Source of the DNA: Streptomyces plumbidurans
Lineage (GTDB): Bacteria; Actinomycetota; Actinomycetes; Streptomycetales; Streptomycetaceae
NCBI RefSeq assembly: GCF_019857225.1
Contig: NZ_JAFJSY010000043.1
Location: 43,304-107,303, forward strand
Direction: 5' to 3'
Length of the DNA stretch: 64,000 bases
Of the stretch, positions 17,446-25,700 are shown in pieces. A program made the position numbers and the translations under genes. The stretch's first letter is position 1; each line of letters begins with the position of its first letter. The notes under the pieces were generated by a model. That model was not told where the DNA came from and did not search any database. It saw only the letters and a list, made by a program, of their open reading frames with translations.

Positions 17446-18426
17446 CTACCAGTTTGCGCACCACAGCCCTGGCCGGGCGAGCGTCCGCGAAGGACTGTGC
17501 CGCCTGGCCGGCCGGAGGCGCAGCCCGAAGCGTCGGTGTGCGTTCGCCAGCCTGCACAAACACATCGATCCGGATGCCTGCGCACAGGGTCCGGCCAAGT
17601 CGAGGTCGGCGTACACCAGATGGTGATCTGAATGCGCCGTGGGGCGCACGCCCTGCCCTAGGGACACAACACCTCGCAGGAATACGTAGTCGAACCTGCT
17701 GTGCCAGTCGGTGCTCGGCTCGCAGAGGTGAGCGGTCGACGGACGGCAGCGCGGGTCGGCGTCCTCGGCCAGCTTCCACAGGGCCTTGAGTTCGGGGGCG
17801 TCCGGTACGGCGTTGAAGTCACCGATGACGATCGCGTGGTCGTGCTCGGCGACTGCTGCCGCCAGGACGCGGGCCTGGTCCGCCCGGACCGTCTCCTGGC
17901 GCCGTTCGGCGAAGTGGGTGTTGAAGACCCGGACCGACCGGCCGCCCACCTCAGTGGTGACCGCCAGGTAGCCGCGGTCCTCGGAGCCGCCGTCGGGGTA
18001 TTCGACGGTGGCGCGGTCCGTCATCGGTGCCGCCGAGAGGATCGCTTGGCCGTAGGCCCCGGGCTTCCAAGGGACGCCCCCGCAGCGCCCCCAGTTGCGC
18101 AGCACCGGCCCGTAGGCGACGTGGTACACCAGCCCGTAGAGGCCCTTCAGGTACTTCCGGATCCTCTCGACGTCACCCGCGCACGCCTCTTGCACACCGA
18201 TGACCTGGGGCGCGTACGCGGCGATCTCCGCTGCCTGATCGACGTTGCTCGCCCCGCACGGGTTGCACAGGTTCCATGTCATGACCCGGTTCGGCACCAC
18301 CTCGCGGGCCAGACCGGCAGGCAGTGACCTGGCGAAGGGCGCCCATCCTGGCGCGCCGAATCCGGTGAGCATCATGCACGCCACGATCACGACGCACGCC
18401 ACCAACCGCCCATCACGTCCCAGCAC
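17446..18426 (-). CDS. secreted endonuclease/exonuclease/phosphatase family protein
   Basis: This is a 326-aa Mg-dependent phosphoesterase. GTG 18426 has GAGGGG upstream. Residues 1-35 hold an uncleaved or cleaved signal (LVACVVIVACMMLTGFGAPGW). The catalytic motifs of the fold are present: VMTWNLCNPCG (N), VIGVQEAC (E), VFNTHFAERR (H), VIGDFNAVPD (D, N) and PTAHSDHHLVYADL (D-H). The last 50 residues after the final motif are Arg/Cys-rich (CLCRLANAHRRFGLRLRPARRHSPSR), unlike the family. They suggest that the true end has been lost and replaced by read-through. Substrate unknown (nucleic acid or phospholipid). Confidence 0.85.
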   Translation of the reverse strand: MLGRDGRLVACVVIVACMMLTGFGAPGWAPFARSLPAGLAREVVPNRVMTWNLCNPCGASNVDQAAEIAAYAPQVIGVQEACAGDVERIRKYLKGLYGLVYHVAYGPVLRNWGRCGGVPWKPGAYGQAILSAAPMTDRATVEYPDGGSEDRGYLAVTTEVGGRSVRVFNTHFAERRQETVRADQARVLAAAVAEHDHAIVIGDFNAVPDAPELKALWKLAEDADPRCRPSTAHLCEPSTDWHSRFDYVFLRGVVSLGQGVRPTAHSDHHLVYADLDLAGPCAQASGSMCLCRLANAHRRFGLRLRPARRHSPSRTLARPGLWCANW

Positions 18427-18482
18427 ATCGCCCCCTCGCCGGTTCCTGAAATGAACCTCGCCCGCTCGCTGACGTCGCAGCC

Positions 18483-19049
18483 TCAGACCTGCCTGGCAGC
18501 GGGCCTGAGACCGTCCATCAGGAGGTTCAGCAAGCGACTGGCCTTGGCTTCGTGCTGGGGCCGGGGGGCCACGGTGAAGATGCCGATGAGGGAGGCCGCG
18601 ATGTCCTCGGCGGTGATGTCGGAGCGGAGGTCGCCCGCTGCCTGGCCGGCGTTGAGGATCGTGGTGATGGCCGTCAGTAGCTCCGCTCGGGTCTGCGCAT
18701 GGGCGATCTCACCCGACTCGACCATGGCGACCAGCGTGTCGAGCATGCCGTTCTTGGTCGCGATCCAGTCCCCGAACAGGTCCATCCAGTGCCGCATCGC
18801 CTCAGCCGGGGGCATGCGGTCGAGCAGCTCCCGGGCGCCGGCCGTCAGCCGTACGACCTGGTCGCGGTAGACCGCATCGACCAGCGACTCGCGGGTCGGG
18901 AAGTGCCGGTAGAGCGTGGCGATGCCGACCCCGGCCTCGCGGGCGATCGCACGCATCGACGGCTCGTTGTCGGCGGACGCGAACACGCGGGTCGCCACCG
19001 CGAGCAGTTGGTCGCGGTTACGGGTCGCGTCCGCGCGTGGCGTGCGCAT
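18483..19049 (-). CDS. TetR-family repressor
   Basis: This is a 188-aa repressor. ATG 19049 is preferred since GAGG lies 6 bases upstream; a TTG at 19064 is possible. The DNA-binding helix-turn-helix is MRAIAREAGVGIATLYRHFPTRESLVDAVY, near residues 29-60. The C-terminal part is an all-helical ligand domain (MRHWMDLFGDWIATKNGMLDTLVAMVESG). It is divergent from an oxidoreductase gene. The interval carries two copies of AAACGGA-N6-TCCGTTT, one directly upstream of this start, so autorepression and control of the neighbour are very likely. Confidence 0.88.
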   Translation of the reverse strand: MRTPRADATRNRDQLLAVATRVFASADNEPSMRAIAREAGVGIATLYRHFPTRESLVDAVYRDQVVRLTAGARELLDRMPPAEAMRHWMDLFGDWIATKNGMLDTLVAMVESGEIAHAQTRAELLTAITTILNAGQAAGDLRSDITAEDIAASLIGIFTVAPRPQHEAKASRLLNLLMDGLRPAARQV

Positions 19050-19063
19050 AGCTGCCTCAGTCA

Positions 19064-19122
19064 AAACGGATCACGCTCCGGTTATGCTACGGTCATTCAT
19101 GTAAACGGAGCATAGTCCGTTT
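19064..19122. promoter_or_regulatory. twin TetR operators, AAACGGA-N6-TCCGTTT
   Basis: A perfect 7-base inverted repeat with 6-base spacer is at 19103-19122 (AAACGGA gcatag TCCGTTT). A second copy with one mismatch is at 19064-19083 (AAACGGA tcacgc TCCGGTT). The two share spacing and sequence and lie between the divergent TetR and oxidoreductase genes. Confidence 0.75.
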
Positions 19123-19158
19123 GCCTACGTTCCCTCGGTTCCAAGGAGACAGACGCAC

Positions 19159-20115
19159 ATGCTGGAGCAGAACGGTCAACCGTCGGTGGGCGCGAGCCGG
19201 GCAGTCCGGCTCGATGCATTCGGCGGTCCCGAAGTTCTGAACGTCCGCGAGGTTCCCGCACCGCAGGCAGGCCCGGAGCAGATCCGCGTGCGGGTCACCG
19301 CGGCCGGTCTGAACCCGATGGACTGGATCATGACCGCCGACGCGGACACCGCCGCCCGGTTCGGCCTGAGCCTCCCGGTGGGGTTCGGGACCGACTACGC
19401 GGGAGTGGTCGACCAGGTCGGTGACGGAGTAACCGGCTTCGCACCCGGCGACCGCGTGTTCGGGAGCGCGCTGTCCCGCGCGGTCGCCGACTTCGTGGTG
19501 ATCGACCCGGCCGGGGGGCTGGCGGCCAACGAAGCCCATCACATCCCCGACGGCGTCGACGATCGCACCGCCGCGACCCTCACGATCGCAGGTCGCACGG
19601 CATCCGCCGCCCTCGCCGTGGTCGCCCTCGGCCCGGGCGACACCGTGCTGATCGGCGGCGCGGCGGGCGGGGTGGGGGTGTTCGCCGTGCAGCTGGCCCG
19701 CATCGCGGGAGCGCGCGTGATCGGGACGGGATCGGCGACCTCATTCGATTTCCTGCGCGGCCTCGGAGCCGAGCCAGTCGTCTACGGCGATGGTCTGGCC
19801 GACCGGGTCCGGGCCCTTGCTCCCGACGGTGTCACCGCCGCCCTCGACCTGCACGGAGTGGAGACAGCGCACGCAGCACGGGAACTCGGCGTCCCGGACG
19901 GCCGCATCTGCACCATCGCCGCCCAGGTCGACGGCGTATCGGCGGCCACCGGCGCGAACGCGACTCCGAGCGACCTGGAAGAGATCGCCCGCCTGGTCGC
20001 GGCGGGTCAACTGCAGGTGCCCATCGCGGAGAGTTTCCCGATCGAGCAGATCCGCCAGGCGACCGAGCTTCAGGCCGGTCGGCATGTGCACGGAAAGATC
20101 GTCATCGACCTCTGA
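19159..20115 (+). CDS. NADP-dependent quinone-oxidoreductase-like MDR protein
   Basis: This is a 318-aa zinc-free medium-chain reductase. The GroES-like part begins AVRLDAFGGPEVLNVREVPAP and includes VTAAGLNPMDWIM and GTDYAGVVDQVG. The nucleotide-binding fold carries GDTVLIGGAAGGVGVFAVQLARIAGARVIGTGS, the AxxGxxG signature of NADPH-binding quinone or enone reductases. It ends with the family tail ATELQAGRHVHGKIVIDL. Zn ligands are absent. It likely reduces quinones or alpha,beta-unsaturated carbonyls under control of the divergent TetR repressor. AAGGAG lies 11 bases before ATG 19159. Confidence 0.9.
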   Translation: MLEQNGQPSVGASRAVRLDAFGGPEVLNVREVPAPQAGPEQIRVRVTAAGLNPMDWIMTADADTAARFGLSLPVGFGTDYAGVVDQVGDGVTGFAPGDRVFGSALSRAVADFVVIDPAGGLAANEAHHIPDGVDDRTAATLTIAGRTASAALAVVALGPGDTVLIGGAAGGVGVFAVQLARIAGARVIGTGSATSFDFLRGLGAEPVVYGDGLADRVRALAPDGVTAALDLHGVETAHAARELGVPDGRICTIAAQVDGVSAATGANATPSDLEEIARLVAAGQLQVPIAESFPIEQIRQATELQAGRHVHGKIVIDL

Positions 20116-20174
20116 GGTTGCACACCGCCTTCACGCGCACTGCGGCCGTCGATTTCTGCGCCTACCGTGGTGTG

Positions 20175-20585
20175 ATGGGCATCACATTGGCGGAGAAGGT
20201 GCTGATCGTCGGTGGGGTGCTGAACCTCGCCTACGGGGCGCTGCTCGGTTTTCCCATCGTGGTGATCCGCGCGAGAGGCGCAGCTGCCGCGCCGAGGTAT
20301 CTGATGTCGGCGCACATCAGCACCCTGCTGCACGGAACGGCACTGCTCGGCCTGGTGTGGGCGGCGCGGTTCTCCACCCTGGGAGCGGGGTGGGAGGAGG
20401 TGGGCGCCTGGCTGCTCATCGCCTCTTCCACGTTGGTCGCGGCCAAGGACACCTTGAACTGGCTCACCGGTGTTCAGGACGAGTTCGGCGAGAAGGCGAA
20501 ACCCGCGCTGCTGGGCGCGCTCGCAGCGCTGCCGGAGACGGTGGGCATCGGGATCTTCGTCGTCGGTGTCCTCCAGGCGTTGTGA
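20175..20585 (+). CDS. small integral membrane protein, unknown function
   Basis: This is a 136-aa protein with four predicted membrane helices (VLIVGGVLNLAYGALLGFPIVVI; LMSAHISTLLHGTALLGLVWAA; VGAWLLIASSTLVAAKDTLNWL; LGALAALPETVGIGIFVVGVLQAL). It starts 59 bases after the oxidoreductase and probably shares its transcript. I do not recognise a named family. Confidence 0.7.
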   Translation: MGITLAEKVLIVGGVLNLAYGALLGFPIVVIRARGAAAAPRYLMSAHISTLLHGTALLGLVWAARFSTLGAGWEEVGAWLLIASSTLVAAKDTLNWLTGVQDEFGEKAKPALLGALAALPETVGIGIFVVGVLQAL

Positions 20586-20669
20586 CACCCGGTCGGCGGC
20601 CGTCACTCTCGTACGGCGGACCACAGTCGCCTGCCCGCCGCAGGCCACGAGCCGCATCTGCAGCGAGCA

Positions 20670-20695
20670 GGGGCATCCGCTGAGGCGGACGCCCC
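20670..20695. terminator. bidirectional hairpin terminator
   Basis: GGGGC-a-TCCGC pairs with GCGGA-c-GCCCC around a TGAG loop (20670-20695): ten pairs with one internal mismatch. It lies between the convergent genes ending at 20585 and 20765. Confidence 0.6.
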
Positions 20696-20741
20696 TTCGC
20701 AGCCGCAGCCTGGGCTCAAGTTGGCCCTCGTGCCCTCGGGT

Positions 20742-20782
20742 TACTTTCGCCAGAACAGCTCGCGCTACTTTCGCCAGAACAG
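20742..20782. repeat. 17-bp direct repeat duplicating the end of a gene
   Basis: TACTTTCGCCAGAACAG occurs at 20742-20758 and 20766-20782. The second copy is the end of the reductase gene (-L-F-W-R-K-stop on the minus strand). The first repeats the same codons and a stop just downstream, so the end of the gene was duplicated with a 24-base period. Confidence 0.8.
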
Positions 20783-21409
20783 GTGGTGCGTCACCCCGCT
20801 CGGGCTGGGCACGACCTCCAGGTTGAACCGATCGAGCAGCTCATCGGGGGACTCCCAAAGGCGCAGTCCGGAGCCGAGTTTCACCGGCGATACCGCCACA
20901 TGCATGGTGTCCACGAGGTCGGCCTCGAGGAACTGCCGGATGGTGGTGACCCCGCCGCCGAGCCGGATGTCCTTGCCCTGCGCCGCGTCCCGTGCTCGTT
21001 CGAGGACAGCGGCCGGGGTGCCGTCGACGAAGTGGAACGTGGTGTCGGAGAGCGTGAACGACGGGCGCGTGTGGTGGGTCATGACGAACACCGGGGTGCG
21101 GAACGGGGGCTCCTCACCCCACCAGCCGCGCCACTCATGGTCCTGCCAGGGCCCGCGCTGGGGCCCGAACTTGTTGCGGCCCATGATCTCGGCACCGATG
21201 TTGCGTGCGAAATCTCGGGTGAAGTAGTCGTCGAGGCCCCGGCTCCCGCCGGGATCTGTGCGCATCGGCCAGCTCGCCGTGGCACCGGCCCAGGCGAACA
21301 GCTTCTCGGGATGGTCGTAGCCGAACGGTCGCTCGAGACTTTGGTGCTCGCCGGCACCGATGCCATCGCTCGAGACGATGAAGTTCATGACTCTCAGCAG
21401 TTGTTCCAT
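20765..21409 (-). CDS. dihydrofolate reductase-like (RibD C-terminal) protein
   Basis: This 214-aa protein belongs to the bifunctional-deaminase-reductase C-terminal family. ATG 21409 begins MEQLLRVMNFIVSSDGIGAG; the usual start is a strand followed by S-x-D-G. Further motifs are GRNKFGPQRGPW (where the family has MGRxTF), TPVFVMTHHTRP, IRLGGGVTTIRQFLEADLVDTMHVAVSPVKLGSGLRLWE and the ending HHLFWRK. These proteins bind NADPH and reduce pteridine-like or unknown substrates. They are common, single-gene and poorly characterised in actinomycetes. The region from 20586 to 20764 contains only the terminator and the duplicated 3' end. Confidence 0.88.
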   Translation of the reverse strand: MEQLLRVMNFIVSSDGIGAGEHQSLERPFGYDHPEKLFAWAGATASWPMRTDPGGSRGLDDYFTRDFARNIGAEIMGRNKFGPQRGPWQDHEWRGWWGEEPPFRTPVFVMTHHTRPSFTLSDTTFHFVDGTPAAVLERARDAAQGKDIRLGGGVTTIRQFLEADLVDTMHVAVSPVKLGSGLRLWESPDELLDRFNLEVVPSPSGVTHHLFWRK

Positions 21410-21459
21410 GTGTGTCCTCGCCAGTCCTCTTACGTCATCGTGCGGCGAGGTGCCGCACA

Positions 21460-22251
21460 TCATGACGTCGAACGGGATGAGGGCGGATCGACACCGGTCC
21501 GCAAAGTTTTCTCGTCGGGCTGTGTGAGTTCGGTCAGCATGGGCTGAAGGCGCGCGGTCAGAGCTGGGTCGGTGCGTTCGAGTTCGCGGACCAGCAAGGC
21601 GATGACGGCTTTGAGGGCTCGCCGAAGTTCCGTTTCGTCGAGCGATCGGACGAGAGTCGCTTCCAGCTGTGCGGTCAGGTCGTCCGGCAGCAGGTGCGCC
21701 CCTTTGGCGTAGCTGGTGGGGTACCCGAGGCGGAGGCAGGCCAGCGCGATCACCTGTCCGCGAAGAGCGCTGATCCAGTGTTCGGCCTGCAACGACCTGC
21801 GTCGTTCGATGCAGACGCGTGCGTGCAGGGCGTGGTGCCAGGCCAGGCCGATCAGGTGATCGCCGACTGGTGGAGCTGAGGGTTCGAGCTGAGTGGTTCG
21901 ACCGAAGACCGTGCGCCAGGTGGGGCCGAACGGGCCGAAGTCGTCTGCCGGGGTGAAGGCGATGTCGACTTCCAGCCAGCCGGGGAGGAGGAACACGCGG
22001 TAGATCGAGGTCCGGGACGGCAGGTCCCAGTGGTGTACGGCGGCGAAGTTCCTGTAGAGCGTTTCGGTCCAGCGGGCCAGGGCCGGAGCGAGCTCACCGC
22101 TGACGCCGAACGCCAGATCGATGTCCGACCAGCGATCGCCTTCACCGACTGCTACGGAGCCGGTGATCGCGGCGCCCACGACCTCCGTGTCCGCCTCGGC
22201 CAGTGCCAGGAGCTGCCTCCGGACCTGTTCTCGCTGTTGTACATCGAACAT
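21460..22251 (-). CDS. nucleotidyltransferase-domain protein (KNTase/aminoglycoside-adenylyltransferase-like fold)
   Basis: This is a 263-aa protein. The nucleotidyltransferase signature is intact: GSVAVGEGDRWSDIDLAF with Gly31-Ser32 and the metal-binding Asp43 and Asp45, plus a third carboxylate Asp95 in LEVDIAF. The C-terminal half is helical (HALHARVCIERRRSLQAEHWISALRGQVIALACLRLG), as in adenylyltransferases of the kanamycin or streptomycin type. It should transfer a nucleotide to a small molecule or protein. Resistance function is not shown. The next gene on the same strand upstream is an MFS exporter (76-base gap), which fits a detoxification pair but does not prove it. Confidence 0.82.
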   Translation of the reverse strand: MFDVQQREQVRRQLLALAEADTEVVGAAITGSVAVGEGDRWSDIDLAFGVSGELAPALARWTETLYRNFAAVHHWDLPSRTSIYRVFLLPGWLEVDIAFTPADDFGPFGPTWRTVFGRTTQLEPSAPPVGDHLIGLAWHHALHARVCIERRRSLQAEHWISALRGQVIALACLRLGYPTSYAKGAHLLPDDLTAQLEATLVRSLDETELRRALKAVIALLVRELERTDPALTARLQPMLTELTQPDEKTLRTGVDPPSSRSTS

Positions 22252-22327
22252 TGCACAACCCTATGCGCCGTCCGTGACCAACCTTCCCTGGAGTTCGCCC
22301 AGTTACGGCCCGGTGCTGAACCGGCGC

Positions 22328-23578
22328 TCAGTCTTGGTGTGTCGACCGGACCGTACGGGTGATCCACAGCAGCACCAGCGCCGCGGCCTGAATTCCGGCA
22401 ACCGCAGTGATCAGTGCAGGGATGGAGACGTCGTACAGAGCCCCGGTCAGGGCGCCGCCGGCCAGCGCTGTGGCCCCCATGATCCCGGCGAAGATGCCGT
22501 ATGCGGTGGCCCTGCGACCGGTTGGTACGAGGTCGGCGACGGTGGCGCGCAGCGTGGATTCCTGGACCCCGACCGCTGCACCCCACACCAGCGCGCCTAC
22601 GACAGCGACCCACACCGTGTCGGTGAAGGCAAGGGCCGGAACGGCCGCGGACAACAGCGGCAGGACGACCAGGACTTGGGCGCCGAACCGGTCGTAGAGC
22701 CAACCGGTGGCCAGCGCCGCCACCGCGTCCGCGGCCATGGCCGCCGCGTACAGCACCGGCACCATCGCGGTGGGCATCAGGTCGCGGGTGACCAGGTGGT
22801 AGGAGAGCACGCCGAAGGTGGCGAACCCGGTCAGGGTCGCGGCGGTGAAGGCCGCGTAGACCCAGAAGTCCCGTGGGAGCTTCGTTTCTTGGGATTCGAC
22901 GGGGGCGGGGTTGCCGGGTGCCGCCGCGCCCATGGCCGTCTCGTAGGCGATCGGTTCGGGGACTCTGGCGCGGAGCCAGAACAACAGCGCGATGGCGGCC
23001 GCGCCGGGCAGGGCGAGTACGCCGAACGCCGGGGCGTAGTCGTCGCCGGTCAGGGCGAGGATGCCCGCCACTGTCAGCGGGCCGAGCAGGGCACCGATCT
23101 GGTCCATCGCCTCGTGCACCGCGAACCCGCGGCCTCGTCCGGTGACGGCGGTGGCATGTGAGAGGAGGGTGTCCTTGGCCGGGGAGCGCACCGCCTTGCC
23201 GACGCGTTCCGCGATCACCAGGGCGCTTGCCACCCACAGCACACCGGTGAGGCCGAGTACCGGGACGCTGGCCGCGGTCAGCACGTATCCGGCGATCGTC
23301 CAGGTCCAGAAGCGGCGGCTGCGGTCGGTCAGTGGTCCCGAGGCCAGCCGTAGTCCGAGCGAGGCGGCCTCGCCTGCCCCGGTGACCACGCCGACCACGG
23401 CCGCGGAGGCACCGAGGTGAGCGAGCAGCGGGCCGGTGACGGAACGAGCGCCCTCGTAGACGAAGTCCATCAGCAGGCTGACGACCCCGAACGCCATCAC
23501 GAACCGCCACGGCGACAGCCCGGGGACAGGGCCGTCCCCCTGCGCGGGCGTCGTGGACGTGGTGCGGGCGGGCTTCAC
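22328..23578 (-). CDS. MFS transporter
   Basis: This is a 416-aa membrane transporter with 12 predicted helices. GTG 23578 is chosen because AGGGGAG lies 6 bases upstream. After about 25 soluble residues the first helix is FVMAFGVVSLLMDFVYEGARSVTGPLL. The loop SGPLTDRSRRFW is the 2-3 loop motif of the superfamily, and LVIAERVGKAVRSPAKDTLL follows. The central loop contains acidic residues. The phrase DFVYEGARSVTGPLLAHLGASAAVVG resembles an actinobacterial MFS group annotated only as permeases. Direction (export) is an inference from the family. Substrate unknown. Confidence 0.88.
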   Translation of the reverse strand: MKPARTTSTTPAQGDGPVPGLSPWRFVMAFGVVSLLMDFVYEGARSVTGPLLAHLGASAAVVGVVTGAGEAASLGLRLASGPLTDRSRRFWTWTIAGYVLTAASVPVLGLTGVLWVASALVIAERVGKAVRSPAKDTLLSHATAVTGRGRGFAVHEAMDQIGALLGPLTVAGILALTGDDYAPAFGVLALPGAAAIALLFWLRARVPEPIAYETAMGAAAPGNPAPVESQETKLPRDFWVYAAFTAATLTGFATFGVLSYHLVTRDLMPTAMVPVLYAAAMAADAVAALATGWLYDRFGAQVLVVLPLLSAAVPALAFTDTVWVAVVGALVWGAAVGVQESTLRATVADLVPTGRRATAYGIFAGIMGATALAGGALTGALYDVSIPALITAVAGIQAAALVLLWITRTVRSTHQD

Positions 23579-23732
23579 ACGGTTCTCCCCTGGGATGTCA
23601 CGCGTCGGGTGAACGGCGGAGCGCTGTTCCTGTCGCGCTCGCCTCCCCCAGATCGCCGAGCTCACCCCGATCGCCCAGGCGCACCCGGCTCGCACATCCT
23701 CCCTCTACATGACGTAGTAGCCAAGAGTCGGG

Positions 23733-24398
23733 TCATGTGTTGGGCCGGGCGAGGCCGTGGTCGTAGGCGAAGATGACGGCCTGGATGCGGTCGCGAGCGC
23801 CGATCTTGGCGAGGACGCGGCCGACGTGCGTCTTGACCGTGGACTCGGCCAGCACGAAGCGAGTGGCGATCTCACTGTTGGTCCAGCCCTTGCCGACGGC
23901 TACGAGGATCTCGCGTTCGCGATCGGTGAGGGAGCCGAATCCCGAGTCCTCGGCGGCGTCTGCGCGGTGAGCGGGGACGTAGCGGGCGAACTCGTCCAGG
24001 AGGCGGCGGGTGAGGGCGGGCGCGATGACGGCGTCGCCGGAGGCGACCGCCCGGATGCCGGCGAGGAGTTCCTCGGGGCGCGCGTCCTTGAGGAGGAAGC
24101 CGCTGGCGCCGGCCCGGATGGCGGCGTGGACGTACTCGTCGAGATCGAAGGTGGTGAGGACGAGGACGCGCGAGCGGCCGCCGGAGGCGACGATACGACG
24201 GGTGGCCTCGATGCCGTCCATGCCGGGCATGCGGACGTCCATCAGGACGACGTCCGGGCGTAGTTCGGCGGTCATGCGCACGGCCTCGGCGCCGTGGGCG
24301 GCCTCACCGACGACATCGGTCTCGGGGACGGAGTCCAGGAGGATGCGGAAGCCGTAGCGCTGCAGCGGCTGGTCGTCCACGACGAGCACGGTCGTCAC
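23733..24398 (-). CDS. NarL/FixJ-family response regulator
   Basis: This is a 221-aa regulator. The receiver domain begins VLVVDDQPLQRYG with phospho-acceptor Asp in VVLMDVRMPGMDG. The LuxR-type helix-turn-helix is LTDREREILVAVGKGWTNSEIATRFVLAESTVKTHVGRVLAKIGARDR. GTG 24398 overlaps the kinase stop (GTGA), so the pair is translationally coupled. It is the last gene of an ABC-ABC-kinase-regulator operon. Such sets (LiaRS/DesKR-like) sense envelope damage and induce their own transporter. The 18-bp palindrome at 27583-27600 upstream of the operon is a candidate binding site. Confidence 0.92.
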   Translation of the reverse strand: MTTVLVVDDQPLQRYGFRILLDSVPETDVVGEAAHGAEAVRMTAELRPDVVLMDVRMPGMDGIEATRRIVASGGRSRVLVLTTFDLDEYVHAAIRAGASGFLLKDARPEELLAGIRAVASGDAVIAPALTRRLLDEFARYVPAHRADAAEDSGFGSLTDREREILVAVGKGWTNSEIATRFVLAESTVKTHVGRVLAKIGARDRIQAVIFAYDHGLARPNT

Positions 24399-25672
24399 CG
24401 GGCACCGCCCTGGGGTGCGAGGTCGAGGACGGCCTCGACGCTCCAGCCACCGCCGCCCGCCGGCCCGGCGCTGACAGTTCCGCCGTACATGGCCGCTCGT
24501 TCCCGCATGCCCACCAGGCCGTGTCCTTCCTCGTGCGGTCCGGGCTGTGTGGCCGGACCGGTGTCCTGGACCCGGATGGACAGCCGGCTGTCCTCGACGA
24601 GGATCGCCAGGTGCACCCGGGTGTCGCTGTCCGCGTGCTTCAGGGTGTTGGTGAGAGCTTCCTGGACGATGCGGTACACCGTCAGCTCCACGCCGCTGTC
24701 CAGGGCGTCCACGTCGCCCGAGGTGCGGTAGATGACCTCCAGACCGGCGGCACGCACGTTGGCGCAGAGCGCTTCGATGTCCGCGATGCCGGGCTGCGGT
24801 CTGAGTTCGGGTGCCACACCGGAGCGGTCCGGCGACTCGCGCAGTACGCCCAGCACGCGGCGCAGCTCGCTGAGGGCCTGGCGGCCGGTGTCGCCGATGA
24901 GTTGCAGGGCTTCCTTGCCGCGTTCGGGTGCGAGGTCGGTGGCGTATCTGCCGGCGTCGGCGAGGGTGATGATGACGGAGAGGTTGTGGCCGACGATGTC
25001 ATGCATCTCGCGGGCGACCCGGGTGCGTTCGGTGGCCGCGGCCAGCCTGCTGCGCTGGTCGCGCTCGATCTCCAGCCGGGCCGCCCGGTCGCGCAGAACG
25101 GCGAGCTGGGCCCGGCGGATCCGTACCATCAGGCCGAGCGCGAGAGCGGCGGTCGCCGTGCTCAGCAGGAAGAACAGCGCGTCCCAGACGGACACGGCCG
25201 ACGACGCGCGTACCGCCACCAGCACCATGCCGGCCGCCATGGCCCCGCATGCCCACGGCAGCTGCCGCAACCGCCCGTGCAGGGCCAGGCTGTACAGGGC
25301 GATGAAGAGGGCGATGTCCGCGCGCAACGCCGCGTTCAGAGACCACTGCAGGACGAACACCGCGGCGATGACGCCGAAGGCCGCCGCGGGCCTTCGCCGC
25401 CGCCACAGCAGGGGCAGTACGAGTCCGGCCTGCAGTGCCAGCATTTCCGTGACAGGCAGATGGGGGAACGCCAGCCGGAAGCGACGCGGGCCGTCCCCGT
25501 CGTCGACGCCGCCGTGGAACAGGTCGGGCAGGCAGAACATCAGGAAGACCAGGACCACCACCCCGGTGTCGAGCACCCACGGATGGGCCCGGTCGGCCTG
25601 CCGCAGCCGCTGGCCGCCCCGGGTGAGCCGGGCGACCAGCGGTCCCATTCCGCTGAGGTCATCGGTGGTCAC
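24395..25672 (-). CDS. sensor histidine kinase (HisKA_3 type)
   Basis: This is a 425-aa membrane kinase. GTG 25672 has AGGTGA upstream. The N-terminal half has several membrane helices (TGVVVLVFLMFCLPDLF; MLALQAGLVLPLLW; FGVIAAVFVLQWSL; IALFIALYSLAL; WDALFFLLSTATAALALGLMV) with little outside sequence, so it likely senses the membrane or its partner transporter. The dimerisation box is ERTRVAREMHDIVGHNLSVII with the phosphorylated His in MHD. The ATPase domain shows RIVQEALTNTLKHA, VQDTGP and GHGLVGMRERAAMYGG. It faces the NarL-type regulator downstream and the ABC permease upstream (28-base gap). Confidence 0.92.
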   Translation of the reverse strand: MTTDDLSGMGPLVARLTRGGQRLRQADRAHPWVLDTGVVVLVFLMFCLPDLFHGGVDDGDGPRRFRLAFPHLPVTEMLALQAGLVLPLLWRRRRPAAAFGVIAAVFVLQWSLNAALRADIALFIALYSLALHGRLRQLPWACGAMAAGMVLVAVRASSAVSVWDALFFLLSTATAALALGLMVRIRRAQLAVLRDRAARLEIERDQRSRLAAATERTRVAREMHDIVGHNLSVIITLADAGRYATDLAPERGKEALQLIGDTGRQALSELRRVLGVLRESPDRSGVAPELRPQPGIADIEALCANVRAAGLEVIYRTSGDVDALDSGVELTVYRIVQEALTNTLKHADSDTRVHLAILVEDSRLSIRVQDTGPATQPGPHEEGHGLVGMRERAAMYGGTVSAGPAGGGGWSVEAVLDLAPQGGAR

Positions 25673-25700
25673 GGACGTCACCTGTCCAATAGTGACGGTG

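Noticed and set aside
21460..23578. Aminoglycoside resistance pair (nucleotidyltransferase plus exporter)
   Set aside because: The nucleotidyltransferase fold is real, but sequence does not show the substrate, and the MFS exporter is generic.
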